A DNA stretch of 64,000 nt from a candidate division KSB1 bacterium (GTDB taxonomy: Bacteria > Zhuqueibacterota > Zhuqueibacteria > Zhuqueibacterales > Zhuqueibacteraceae). The stretch is taken from contig JAPDPX010000013.1 in the NCBI GenBank assembly GCA_034506255.1, positions 37,661 through 101,660 on the forward strand. The letters are read 5' to 3'. Every line of letters starts with the position of its first letter. Position 1 is the stretch's first letter. The notes beneath the pieces are model-generated. The model was not told the origin of the DNA and searched no databases. It worked only from the letters and a program-made list of their open reading frames with translations. This document shows positions 9,078 to 15,439 of this stretch, in pieces. A program made the position numbers and the translations under genes.

Positions 9078-10469
9078 GTGCTCGAACAAGCCAAAATTCT
9101 GATCGTGGAAGACAACACCGATCTCTGCCAAACGCTGGCGGAAGTGTTCCGCAAGAGCGGGCACAAGGTGTTGACGGCGTTCACCGGTGCCGATGCCAAG
9201 CGAATTCTCAAAAGCGAGATCATCGATCTCGCGCTGCTGGATTTGCGCCTGCCCGACATGCTCGGCATCAAGGTGCTGGAATTTGCCAAGGAGGTCGATC
9301 CCGACATCATGGTGATCATGATGACCGCGCTCGCCAATGATCCCAAGCCCGCGGTCGAAGCCATGAAAGTCGGCGCTTTCGACTATCTCACCAAACCTTT
9401 CGAACTCGACGAAGTCAAGCTGGTGGTGGCCAAGGCGCTGGAGACCGTGAGCCTCAAGCGCGAAGTCTCCCGGCTGAAGCAGCAGCAACGCGACAAATTT
9501 CCCGGCACCGAGCTGTTCGGCAACAGCCGCGTCATGCAGGAAATCAAGAACATGATCCGCATCGTGAGCGAGACGCCGCGCACCTCGGTGCTGATTCAGG
9601 GTGAAAGCGGCACCGGCAAGGAGCTGGTGGCCAACACCGTGCACCAGTGGAGCAGCCGTCGCGACAAGCCCTTCGTGCCCATCAACTGCAGCGCGATCCC
9701 CGAAAGCCTGCTGGAATCCGAGCTCTTCGGCCATGAGAAGGGCGCCTTCACTGACGCCAAGACGCTGAAGAAGGGCATCTTCGAGCTGGCTGACACCGGC
9801 ACCATCTTTCTCGACGAAATTTCCAGCATGCGCCTGGCCCTGCAGCCCAAGCTGCTGCGGGTGCTGGAAACGCAAACCTTCCGCCGCATCGGCGGCACTG
9901 CCGACATCCAGATCGACGTGCGCCTGGTGGCGGCCACCAACCGCGATTTGCAGGAAATGGTGCGCGAAGGCTCGTTCCGCGAGGATTTGTATTACCGCCT
10001 CAAGGTGATGGTGATTGTGCTGCCGCCCTTGCGCGAGCGCACCGAAGACATCATTCCGCTGGCCTCGCTGTTCATCGAGCGCAACAATCATGAGTTCAAC
10101 AAAAACATCACCGGCATCTCGCCCGAGGCGGAGGAGCTGCTGCGCCTCTACCAGTGGCCCGGCAACGTGCGCGAGCTGAAGAACGTCATCGAGCGCGCGG
10201 TGATCCTCTGCCAGGATTCCGTGCTCAAGCCCGAACATTTGCCGATGGAGCTGCGCGATGAAAAGAGCCGCAATTCGGTTTTCTTCGCGGCTCCGCTTTC
10301 TGCCGCCGGCGGGATGAATCCCCCCCTTTCACTCGAACAGATGGAGAAGATTCACATTCAAAATGTGCTGGCGCAAAACAAGGGCAACAAGTCCCGCACT
10401 GCCCGTGCCCTCAACATCTCCCGCTCCACCCTGCGCGAGAAGATGCGACTCTATCAAATCCCGGGATGA
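9078..10469 (+). CDS. Sigma-54-dependent response regulator (NtrC family), GAFTDA variant
   Basis: This 463-residue activator has a receiver (about 5-120; phosphoacceptor in LLDLRLPDM, Lys in TKPF), a sigma-54 AAA+ domain (about 145-375) with Walker A GESGTGKE, Walker B TIFLDEI and the arginine-finger region, and a Fis-type helix-turn-helix at about 430-460. The sigma-54 contact loop reads GAFTDA instead of the canonical GAFTGA. GTG at 9078 is preceded by GAGAGGAG. It follows its probable kinase on the same strand, and a sigma-54 promoter lies 200 bp downstream, in front of a lone receiver gene, suggesting a direct target. Confidence 0.93.
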   Translation: MLEQAKILIVEDNTDLCQTLAEVFRKSGHKVLTAFTGADAKRILKSEIIDLALLDLRLPDMLGIKVLEFAKEVDPDIMVIMMTALANDPKPAVEAMKVGAFDYLTKPFELDEVKLVVAKALETVSLKREVSRLKQQQRDKFPGTELFGNSRVMQEIKNMIRIVSETPRTSVLIQGESGTGKELVANTVHQWSSRRDKPFVPINCSAIPESLLESELFGHEKGAFTDAKTLKKGIFELADTGTIFLDEISSMRLALQPKLLRVLETQTFRRIGGTADIQIDVRLVAATNRDLQEMVREGSFREDLYYRLKVMVIVLPPLRERTEDIIPLASLFIERNNHEFNKNITGISPEAEELLRLYQWPGNVRELKNVIERAVILCQDSVLKPEHLPMELRDEKSRNSVFFAAPLSAAGGMNPPLSLEQMEKIHIQNVLAQNKGNKSRTARALNISRSTLREKMRLYQIPG

Positions 10470-10533
10470 GCAGCGTTCGAAAATTGATCACCACATGCTC
10501 GTTTTTACGCCGCCCGCGGAGGAGACTGCGCCG

Positions 10534-10563
10534 CTTTGACAAGCAATATGATTTGTTACAAAG
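10534..10563. promoter_or_regulatory. Imperfect inverted repeat, possible upstream activator site
   Basis: CTTTG-ACAA at the left and TTGT-TA-CAAAG at the right form an imperfect dyad in an AT-rich stretch. Its centre lies about 120 bp upstream of the sigma-54 promoter at 10668, a usual distance for an enhancer site of an NtrC-type activator. This is inference only. Confidence 0.25.
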
Positions 10564-10667
10564 ATTTCACGACCCTCCCCCGCCGTTTCTGCCTGTTTTT
10601 AGATTTGTTAAGCCGGTATATTCCATCCGTGTCCTCTTCCCACATGCTCCCCATCCCTGATGCTGAA

Positions 10668-10683
10668 TGGCACCTGCTTTGCT
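10668..10683 (+). promoter_or_regulatory. Sigma-54 (-24/-12) promoter upstream of the lone receiver gene
   Basis: The 16-mer TGGCACCTGCTTTGCT matches the sigma-54 consensus TGGCAC-N5-TTGCW at every defined base with exact spacing. The predicted transcription start is near 10695. It lies between the NtrC-type activator gene and the receiver gene at 10814, both on the plus strand. Confidence 0.8.
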
Positions 10684-10709
10684 CAGTGAATAAAAACTGG
10701 CTTTGCTTC

Positions 10710-10723
10710 ACAACGCGCGTTGT
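10710..10723. promoter_or_regulatory. Perfect 14-bp palindrome near the predicted start of transcription
   Basis: ACAACGCGCGTTGT is fully self-complementary and lies about 15 bp downstream of the predicted sigma-54 transcription start. Its position fits a repressor site or a 5' leader structure. Confidence 0.4.
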
Positions 10724-10813
10724 AATGTGACAAGTTGTTCGCTTTGCGCAGGAAGTCATGCCAGCCACCCAATCTCTTCCGAGTTTCACGAATCAGAGAG
10801 ACGATGCCCAAAC

Positions 10814-11311
10814 ATGTATTCCGCCGTCCATCGACCGGAGCCGAAGAGACAAGAGACCGCAACGGTCGCTGACAGCCGTCGCTTCAACATGAACGAAAAT
10901 CTCAGCAACAAGTGCATCTTGATCGTCGACGATGAAGATGATCTGACCTGGAGCATCGCCAAGACGCTGGAGAAGAACGACCGGCATTTCCAGGTCGTTT
11001 GCGCGGCCGATGGCAACGCCGCCCTCGCGGTCCTGGCGCAACGGCGCGTGGATGTGGTTGTGTCGGACATTCGCATGCCGGGCCGCGACGGTCTGCAACT
11101 ATTGGAAGACATCCGGCGCGATCATCCCGCCACCAAGGTGATCATCATGACCGCGCACGGCTCGCATGATCTCCGCCGGGAGATCGAAGCGCGCGGCACC
11201 GCCTTCTATCTCGAAAAGCCCTTCGAAATCCGCTATCTCCGCCAACTCATCTATGAAGCGCTGGATTTGGCCCCGCCTTTCCGGCACGGTGTGTCTGACG
11301 CCAGCGCATGA
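10814..11311 (+). CDS. Single-domain response regulator (receiver only)
   Basis: A stand-alone receiver: residues about 30-145 show CILIVDDEDD (acidic pocket), phosphoacceptor Asp in VVVSDIRMPGRDG, TAHGS, and the conserved Lys in LEKPFE. There is no output domain, so it probably passes phosphate or binds a partner, like CheY or Spo0F. Start is uncertain: ATG 10814 gives a 165-residue product with a polar N-terminal extension, while ATG 10889 gives a 140-residue minimal receiver. It sits behind a sigma-54 promoter, directly after an NtrC-type activator, which suggests its expression depends on that activator. Confidence 0.88.
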   Translation: MYSAVHRPEPKRQETATVADSRRFNMNENLSNKCILIVDDEDDLTWSIAKTLEKNDRHFQVVCAADGNAALAVLAQRRVDVVVSDIRMPGRDGLQLLEDIRRDHPATKVIIMTAHGSHDLRREIEARGTAFYLEKPFEIRYLRQLIYEALDLAPPFRHGVSDASA

Positions 11312-11887
11312 CCGCCGGCCGTGATCACACCGATAGCGATCCCTTTCCTCACTTTCCACTTTTCCTCCCGCCTGCTGGCCCGTTTCACCTGGCGCTGATT
11401 TCAAAGTTTCTGTCAATCGCCTCCTGCGCATGATTGCACGCAAAAGCGTGAAGAACACATGGAAATCCTGCGCGCTTTGCGGTTTTTTCGTCTACAGATT
11501 CGGTTGCGGCTGTGACCGCGCTATGGAAAACGTTCTTGCTTCAGGCCGGTCGGCCGTTGCATCCAAAGCGCATGCGTTTCACGGCCAGCTGTCACGGGAA
11601 TGTTTGCCGGCGGGAAAAAAGAGGAACACGACACGTACTGTGTCGTGCTCCTCGTCGGAGGAAATCGGCTCCCGCCACCAGGGGCATTGACGAAAGCCGA
11701 CACGAGGTTGAAGGGGAAGGGAATGGGGGTCTGCGCGAAAAAATCCTGTCGGAAAATTTTTATTTGAAGGTTTGCGAGCGTGGCTGGCGGCGGTAATGCC
11801 AGCCGCATTTTGCCGCGGCGGCAGCAATCGTCGATCGCCAGTCGTGGTGCTGCGTGTCAACCCGGGCACGCAGGCGTGGTGCGGCTC
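11312..11887. other. Convergent intergenic region
   Basis: No credible gene lies here. It separates the plus-strand receiver gene from the minus-strand LysM gene. It holds a minus-strand terminator at 11615-11653 and a 7-bp inverted repeat (GGCTGGC at 11782-11788 with GCCAGCC at 11798-11804). Confidence 0.6.
11615..11653 (-). terminator. Rho-independent terminator for the LysM gene transcript
   Basis: GAGGAACACGACAC (11621-11634) pairs with 11640-11653 over 14 bp with one G-T wobble and a 5-nt loop. Read on the minus strand, the stem is followed by TTTTTT (11615-11620). It lies about 235 bp past the minus-strand LysM stop. Confidence 0.75.
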
Positions 11888-12643
11888 TCAGGCGGTGGTG
11901 TCCACCGCGGCGTTTTTTCTGAGCATGAGGGACCGGCGATCGTTGGGAAAATTTTGCGGATTCTCTCCTGTGCCGGCAGCTTCCTCCACCGGGGTTGGCC
12001 GGCGACGGAACAGACCCTCCTGTTCCCTCTGCTCCTGTGCGGCCTGTCCCTCCTGGCGGCGACGATAGAACACGAATGCCACCAGACCGCCGAGCAACAC
12101 CAGGCCAAGAATCAACCAAAACCAGGACCGATCACCGGAAGCCTCCGGCTGCGATTGTGGGATGTCCGGCTCAGGCTGCGACCTCTGCGGTGCCGGCATC
12201 GGCGCCGGTTCAGTCACCGGCGTGTGATTCACTTCGGGCGCCGGAACGGGCATGGAGGTGGCGGTTGCGGTCGATCGCGCTGAGGCGCTGCCTTGCCGGC
12301 CCGCCTGCTGCGCCAGGAGCTGTTGTTGTTCGACCAGGGTGTTGACGCCGGTGATCGTGCGGGCTTTGCGCAGATTTACGATCACACTGGCGGCGGGCAG
12401 CAGGATCTGCTCTTCCGGCTCGAGGTGATCGGGATTGGGGGCGCGATTGACCAGTGCCAGCTCCCGCCAATAACCGGCTTCGCCGTAATGCTCTTTGGCC
12501 AGCTTGCTGAGCGATTCACCCTTTTGCACTTTGTGCAAGCGCGGTGTCTCCAGCCAGCGCCGCCGGCTCAGCAGCACGCTGTCATGCACCAGCACCAGCA
12601 GCATAATCAGGCCGCAAAATCCGGCCAGCAGAATTTTCTTCAT
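11888..12643 (-). CDS. LysM-domain membrane protein
   Basis: A 251-residue envelope protein. An N-terminal hydrophobic helix (about residues 3-26) is followed by a LysM peptidoglycan-binding domain (about 36-84; KVQKGESLSKLAKEHYG, then the Asn/Pro-rich and EQILLP parts), a Pro/Gln-rich linker with TEPAP-type repeats (about 128-170), and a C-terminal transmembrane helix (about 176-195) with a basic cytoplasmic tail. It may thus hold peptidoglycan close to the inner membrane. AGGAGG lies 5 bp before the ATG. It is the second gene after a sigma-54 promoter, 55 bp behind a small membrane protein, and next to a sigma-54 activator. Specific function unknown. Confidence 0.85.
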   Translation of the reverse strand: MKKILLAGFCGLIMLLVLVHDSVLLSRRRWLETPRLHKVQKGESLSKLAKEHYGEAGYWRELALVNRAPNPDHLEPEEQILLPAASVIVNLRKARTITGVNTLVEQQQLLAQQAGRQGSASARSTATATSMPVPAPEVNHTPVTEPAPMPAPQRSQPEPDIPQSQPEASGDRSWFWLILGLVLLGGLVAFVFYRRRQEGQAAQEQREQEGLFRRRPTPVEEAAGTGENPQNFPNDRRSLMLRKNAAVDTTA

Positions 12644-12698
12644 CGCAACCTCCTGCCTGTTTGAGATTCGAAGGGGCGTTCACAAACCGCGGTTTGGC

Positions 12699-12962
12699 TC
12701 AACCCGGGTGCATGCCCGACACGCGGCGCAACCCGTGAAACAGGGCCAGCGTGACCACCGCGGCGAGCAGGCTGATCGCCAGAAGTTTGTTGTACAAGAC
12801 CGGCGCCAGACTGCTCAGCAACGCCCCGGCAGCCGCACCCGCCATGCCCAGCGCGTAATTCAAGCGGCGCTGGCGCTCCGGCGCGCGGTCGCACAGGGCA
12901 AACAAGTGGCCGATAACCCAGCCGAAGATGCTCGCGAACAGCAGCGGCAGCAGCAGCAACAT
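12699..12962 (-). CDS. Small membrane protein, possibly GlsB/YeaQ-like
   Basis: An 87-residue protein of three hydrophobic helices (about residues 2-22, 37-55 and 60-78) with a charged loop after the first. The Gly/Ala-rich second helix and overall size resemble the GlsB/YeaQ/YmgE family of small membrane proteins, whose role is unclear, but similarity is only by pattern. GGAGAGG precedes the ATG. A sigma-54 promoter lies 108 bp upstream, so it is the first gene of a two-gene unit with the LysM protein. Confidence 0.7.
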   Translation of the reverse strand: MLLLLPLLFASIFGWVIGHLFALCDRAPERQRRLNYALGMAGAAAGALLSSLAPVLYNKLLAISLLAAVVTLALFHGLRRVSGMHPG

Positions 12963-13069
12963 AAGGCAACCTCTCCGAAAGTTGATGAGTGTGCGCGTGC
13001 AGCAATTTTACTTTGCCTGTTTGATGGCGCATGGGTGTTGTGCGCCAGCGTGGGCTCGCACATTCTCAA

Positions 13070-13085
13070 AGCAAAATGATTGCCA
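13070..13085 (-). promoter_or_regulatory. Sigma-54 (-24/-12) promoter driving the small membrane protein and LysM genes
   Basis: On the minus strand the 16-mer TGGCAATCATTTTGCT fits TGGCA-N6-TTGCW with correct GG-to-GC spacing; only the less conserved sixth and seventh positions differ from consensus. The predicted start of transcription is near 13058, about 95 bp before the ATG at 12962. The NtrC-type activator gene ends 175 bp upstream. Confidence 0.7.
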
Positions 13086-13207
13086 GAGCGGCGCGGGCAG
13101 GACAAGGGTTGGTGCCTTGCCGGCAAACGGGCCGCAGAATCAGCCGGTTAGCTCATCTCTGGCAGTCCGTGCCGTGATTTTTGTCGGGCGGGAATTGGGA
13201 AACGGTG

Positions 13208-13254
13208 GGTAAAGTTTACCGGACTGGAAGGAGAAAACGGGCAGTTTTTACCGG
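13208..13254. promoter_or_regulatory. Candidate activator-binding sites (palindrome plus direct repeat)
   Basis: GGTAAAGTTTACC (13208-13220) is a perfect 6-bp dyad around a central base. TTTACCGG occurs at 13215-13222 and again at 13247-13254, 32 bp apart. The block lies about 125-165 bp upstream of the -24 element at 13085, where an enhancer site for an NtrC-type activator is expected. Confidence 0.4.
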
Positions 13255-13260
13255 CAATGA

Positions 13261-14619
13261 TCACGAGGCCTCATTCTGATATCGCGCCAGCTTGTTGTGC
13301 AGGGTCTTCACGCTGATGCCCAAAACTTCGGCGGTTTTGGTTTTGTTGTTTTGGTGCCGTGCCAGCGTGCGCAGGATCAGCAGGCGTTCGGCCTCTGCCA
13401 GGGTGGTGTCGGGCGGAAGAGTGAGCGCCGTGGTGTTTTCCGCGCTGGCGAGGTGTTTGGGCAGGTCGGTGACGGTGATTTCGCGGCCGGGGCAGAGAAT
13501 CACCGCGCGTTCGATGACGTTGCGCAGTTCGCGCACGTTGCCGGGCCAGGAGTAACGCCGCAACAGGTCGAGTGCCTCACGGGAGATGCCCTCGACCTGT
13601 TTGGCGTTTTTTTCAGCAAAGCGCGCTATGAAATCATTCACCAGCAGCGGCAGATCGCTCAGACGTTCGCGCAAAGGCGGCAGCTCGATTTCCACCACCG
13701 CCAGGCGGTAGAACAGATCCTCGCGCAGGACTTTGTCGCGCACCGCGGCGCGCACATCGCGGTTGGTGGCGGAAATCAGGCGCACGTCGACGCGGATTTC
13801 CTCGCGGCCGCCCAGCCGGCGAAAACTGCGTTCTTCCAGGGCGCGCAGCAGCTTGGCCTGCAGCTCGAAGGGCATCTCGCCGATTTCATCGAAAAACAGG
13901 GTGCCGCCATCCGCCAGCTCGAAGCAGCCGGGCTTCTCGCCGAGCGCACCGGTAAAGGCGCCCTTTTCATGGCCGAACAACTCGTTTTCCAGGATTTCGC
14001 CGGGCAGGGCCGAGCAATTCAACGCAACAAAGCGGGCCTGGCGGCGGTGGCTGCGGCGATGAATGGCACGCGCCACCAGCTCCTTGCCGGTGCCGCTTTC
14101 ACCGGTGAGCAACACCGTGGCATCGGTGCCGGCCACGGTTTCGATCAGCCGGTAAACCTCGCGCATGGCCTCGCTCTGCCCGAGCAAATCCTCGTAGCTG
14201 GTGAGGGCGCGCAGTTGCCGCGCCAGCGCCCGATTGGAAAGCTGCAGGCGGTATTTCTCCGCGGCTTTGGCCACCACCTGGCGCAGCCGCCTGCTTTCCA
14301 CCGGCTTGGTGAGATAATCATAGGCACCCTGGCGCATGGCCTCGACGGCGGTGTCGATGCTGCCGTGGCCGGTAATCAGAATCAACTGGCTCGCCAGCCG
14401 GTTTTTCCGCACGCGCTGCAACACCTGCAGACCGTCGAGATCCGGCAGGGTAAGATCGACCAGCGCCACGGCAATGTCTTCCGCCTGCAACAGGTGCCAG
14501 GCCTGCCCGCCGCTGGTGGCCGTGAGGATGCGATAGGAATCCTGAAGCAGCGTCTCCAACCCGAAGAGCACTTCGGGTTCGTCATCCGCCAGCAGAATTT
14601 GATCACGTTCGGAATTCAC
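13261..14619 (-). CDS. Sigma-54-dependent response regulator (NtrC family)
   Basis: A 452-residue activator with receiver (about 6-120; ADDEPE, phosphoacceptor in LVDLTLPDLDG, Lys in TKPV), AAA+ domain (about 145-375; GESGTGKE, canonical GAFTGA, LFFDEIGE), and a C-terminal helix-turn-helix (about 425-448, NNKTKTAEVLGISVKTLHNK). The start is GTG at 14619, which overlaps the TGA stop of the upstream 78-residue gene by four bases (GTGA), a sign of translational coupling. Long extension of the frame to 14967 overlaps that gene in another frame and is not real. The nearest downstream promoter is of sigma-54 type. Confidence 0.93.
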   Translation of the reverse strand: MNSERDQILLADDEPEVLFGLETLLQDSYRILTATSGGQAWHLLQAEDIAVALVDLTLPDLDGLQVLQRVRKNRLASQLILITGHGSIDTAVEAMRQGAYDYLTKPVESRRLRQVVAKAAEKYRLQLSNRALARQLRALTSYEDLLGQSEAMREVYRLIETVAGTDATVLLTGESGTGKELVARAIHRRSHRRQARFVALNCSALPGEILENELFGHEKGAFTGALGEKPGCFELADGGTLFFDEIGEMPFELQAKLLRALEERSFRRLGGREEIRVDVRLISATNRDVRAAVRDKVLREDLFYRLAVVEIELPPLRERLSDLPLLVNDFIARFAEKNAKQVEGISREALDLLRRYSWPGNVRELRNVIERAVILCPGREITVTDLPKHLASAENTTALTLPPDTTLAEAERLLILRTLARHQNNKTKTAEVLGISVKTLHNKLARYQNEAS

Positions 14620-14852
14620 AATTGCTCCGTTGCTTGCACCACCGCCGCCTGCAGTTTGGACAGCTCGTCCGCCACGATGCGCAGATGCTGCTGCAGCCGT
14701 TCGGCCTGGGGGCCGGTGAGTTTGCCGGCGAGCAGCCCGGCAGCTTCGAGATTGAGTTGGGCGGTGTTCACCCGGTTGCGCAGGTCGTGCGCCAGCTTGC
14801 TGAGAATTTTGCGAGCATCCTTTTGTGCGGCCATTTGGGCGATGCACTCCAT
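14616..14852 (-). CDS. DHp-only (HisKA-like) mini-protein coupled to the NtrC-type regulator
   Basis: A 78-residue protein, almost all of it one helical hairpin. Residues about 14-40 read like the first helix of a HisKA/DHp domain: LAHDLRNRVNTAQLNLE corresponds to the H-box, with His near position 22. Residues about 48-75 form the second helix. No sensor and no ATPase domain is present. It ends in a 4-base overlap with the downstream sigma-54 response regulator. It could be a phosphotransfer protein (compare Spo0B-type DHp folds), a kinase inhibitor, or the remnant of a kinase. Start at ATG 14852 or ATG 14834. Similarity is by motif only. Confidence 0.7.
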   Translation of the reverse strand: MECIAQMAAQKDARKILSKLAHDLRNRVNTAQLNLEAAGLLAGKLTGPQAERLQQHLRIVADELSKLQAAVVQATEQL

Positions 14853-15439
14853 AAATAGCGTCTGTCCGACAATCCGAATGAGTCGGGGTTTCCAAAACGC
14901 AGGGTGTTGTGAACCCCGGGGATTCTCTTCTGCAATGGCCGAGCCAGTGCAGGAGCATTTTCTCCAAAGTTCGTGATTTCGGACGGACACGGGAAACGTC
15001 CGTTTGCAGACGGCGTCAGAAACGAAAGCGTCTCCTTCGCCCCCCGTTTGCCGTGGGGGCCGGACGGTTTTCTTGTTTCTGGACGGCTGCGAATCAGTTT
15101 GGTATAGTATTAGTCTGGAAAAATTATCACGACCACAAAGATTTTGTAACGCAGGCATCCTGCCTGCACTGGTTTGCAGACAGGATGTCTGTGTTACGAG
15201 CACAATCTTTGCAAAAAGGCCGGGCTTTCTCCACCGACAATGGAACTGCCATGAAGAAAGCTTTTGATTTTCGCGGGAGTCGCCCTTTCGTGGGCGATGA
15301 ATCCTTTTTGCCGCCGGTTCGTGCGGGTTGGAGTAAAGCCACATAACTGTGTCTGAAGCAGGTCTGCATTCACCGGAGCGGCCTCAATCCAGTTCTTCCT
15401 GTCAAAGAAAGTCATGCGCCGGCGTGCGCGCGCAGCGGT
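14853..15439. other. Intergenic region with a REP-like palindrome
   Basis: These 587 bases contain no supported gene. Apart from the palindromic element at 15147-15198, AT-rich patches near 15100-15140 may hold the promoter of the DHp/regulator pair, but no clear hexamer pair stands out. Confidence 0.5.
15147..15198. repeat. REP-like imperfect palindrome
   Basis: Two 22-nt arms (15147-15168 and 15177-15198) match as inverted repeats at 19 of 22 positions, with two of the three mismatches being G-T wobble pairs, around an 8-nt loop. The arms carry the core GGCATCCTG and CAGGATGTC. It is of the size and form of repetitive extragenic palindromes. A weaker relative is suspected at 36008-36079. 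Confidence 0.6.

Larger units (their letters stand above)
10470..10813 (+). other. Intergenic region with sigma-54 promoter
   Basis: These 344 bases hold no credible gene. They contain the sigma-54 promoter at 10668-10683, a 14-bp palindrome at 10710-10723 and an imperfect inverted repeat at 10534-10563, described separately. Confidence 0.6.

Noticed and set aside
11780..12283. Plus-strand reading frame opposite the LysM gene
   Set aside because: Shadow of the minus-strand gene; His/Arg-rich composition without any family pattern.
14620..14967. N-terminal extension of the NtrC-type regulator
   Set aside because: It overlaps the DHp-like gene in a different frame and reads as Arg/Ala-rich shadow sequence; GTG 14619 gives a normal receiver start.
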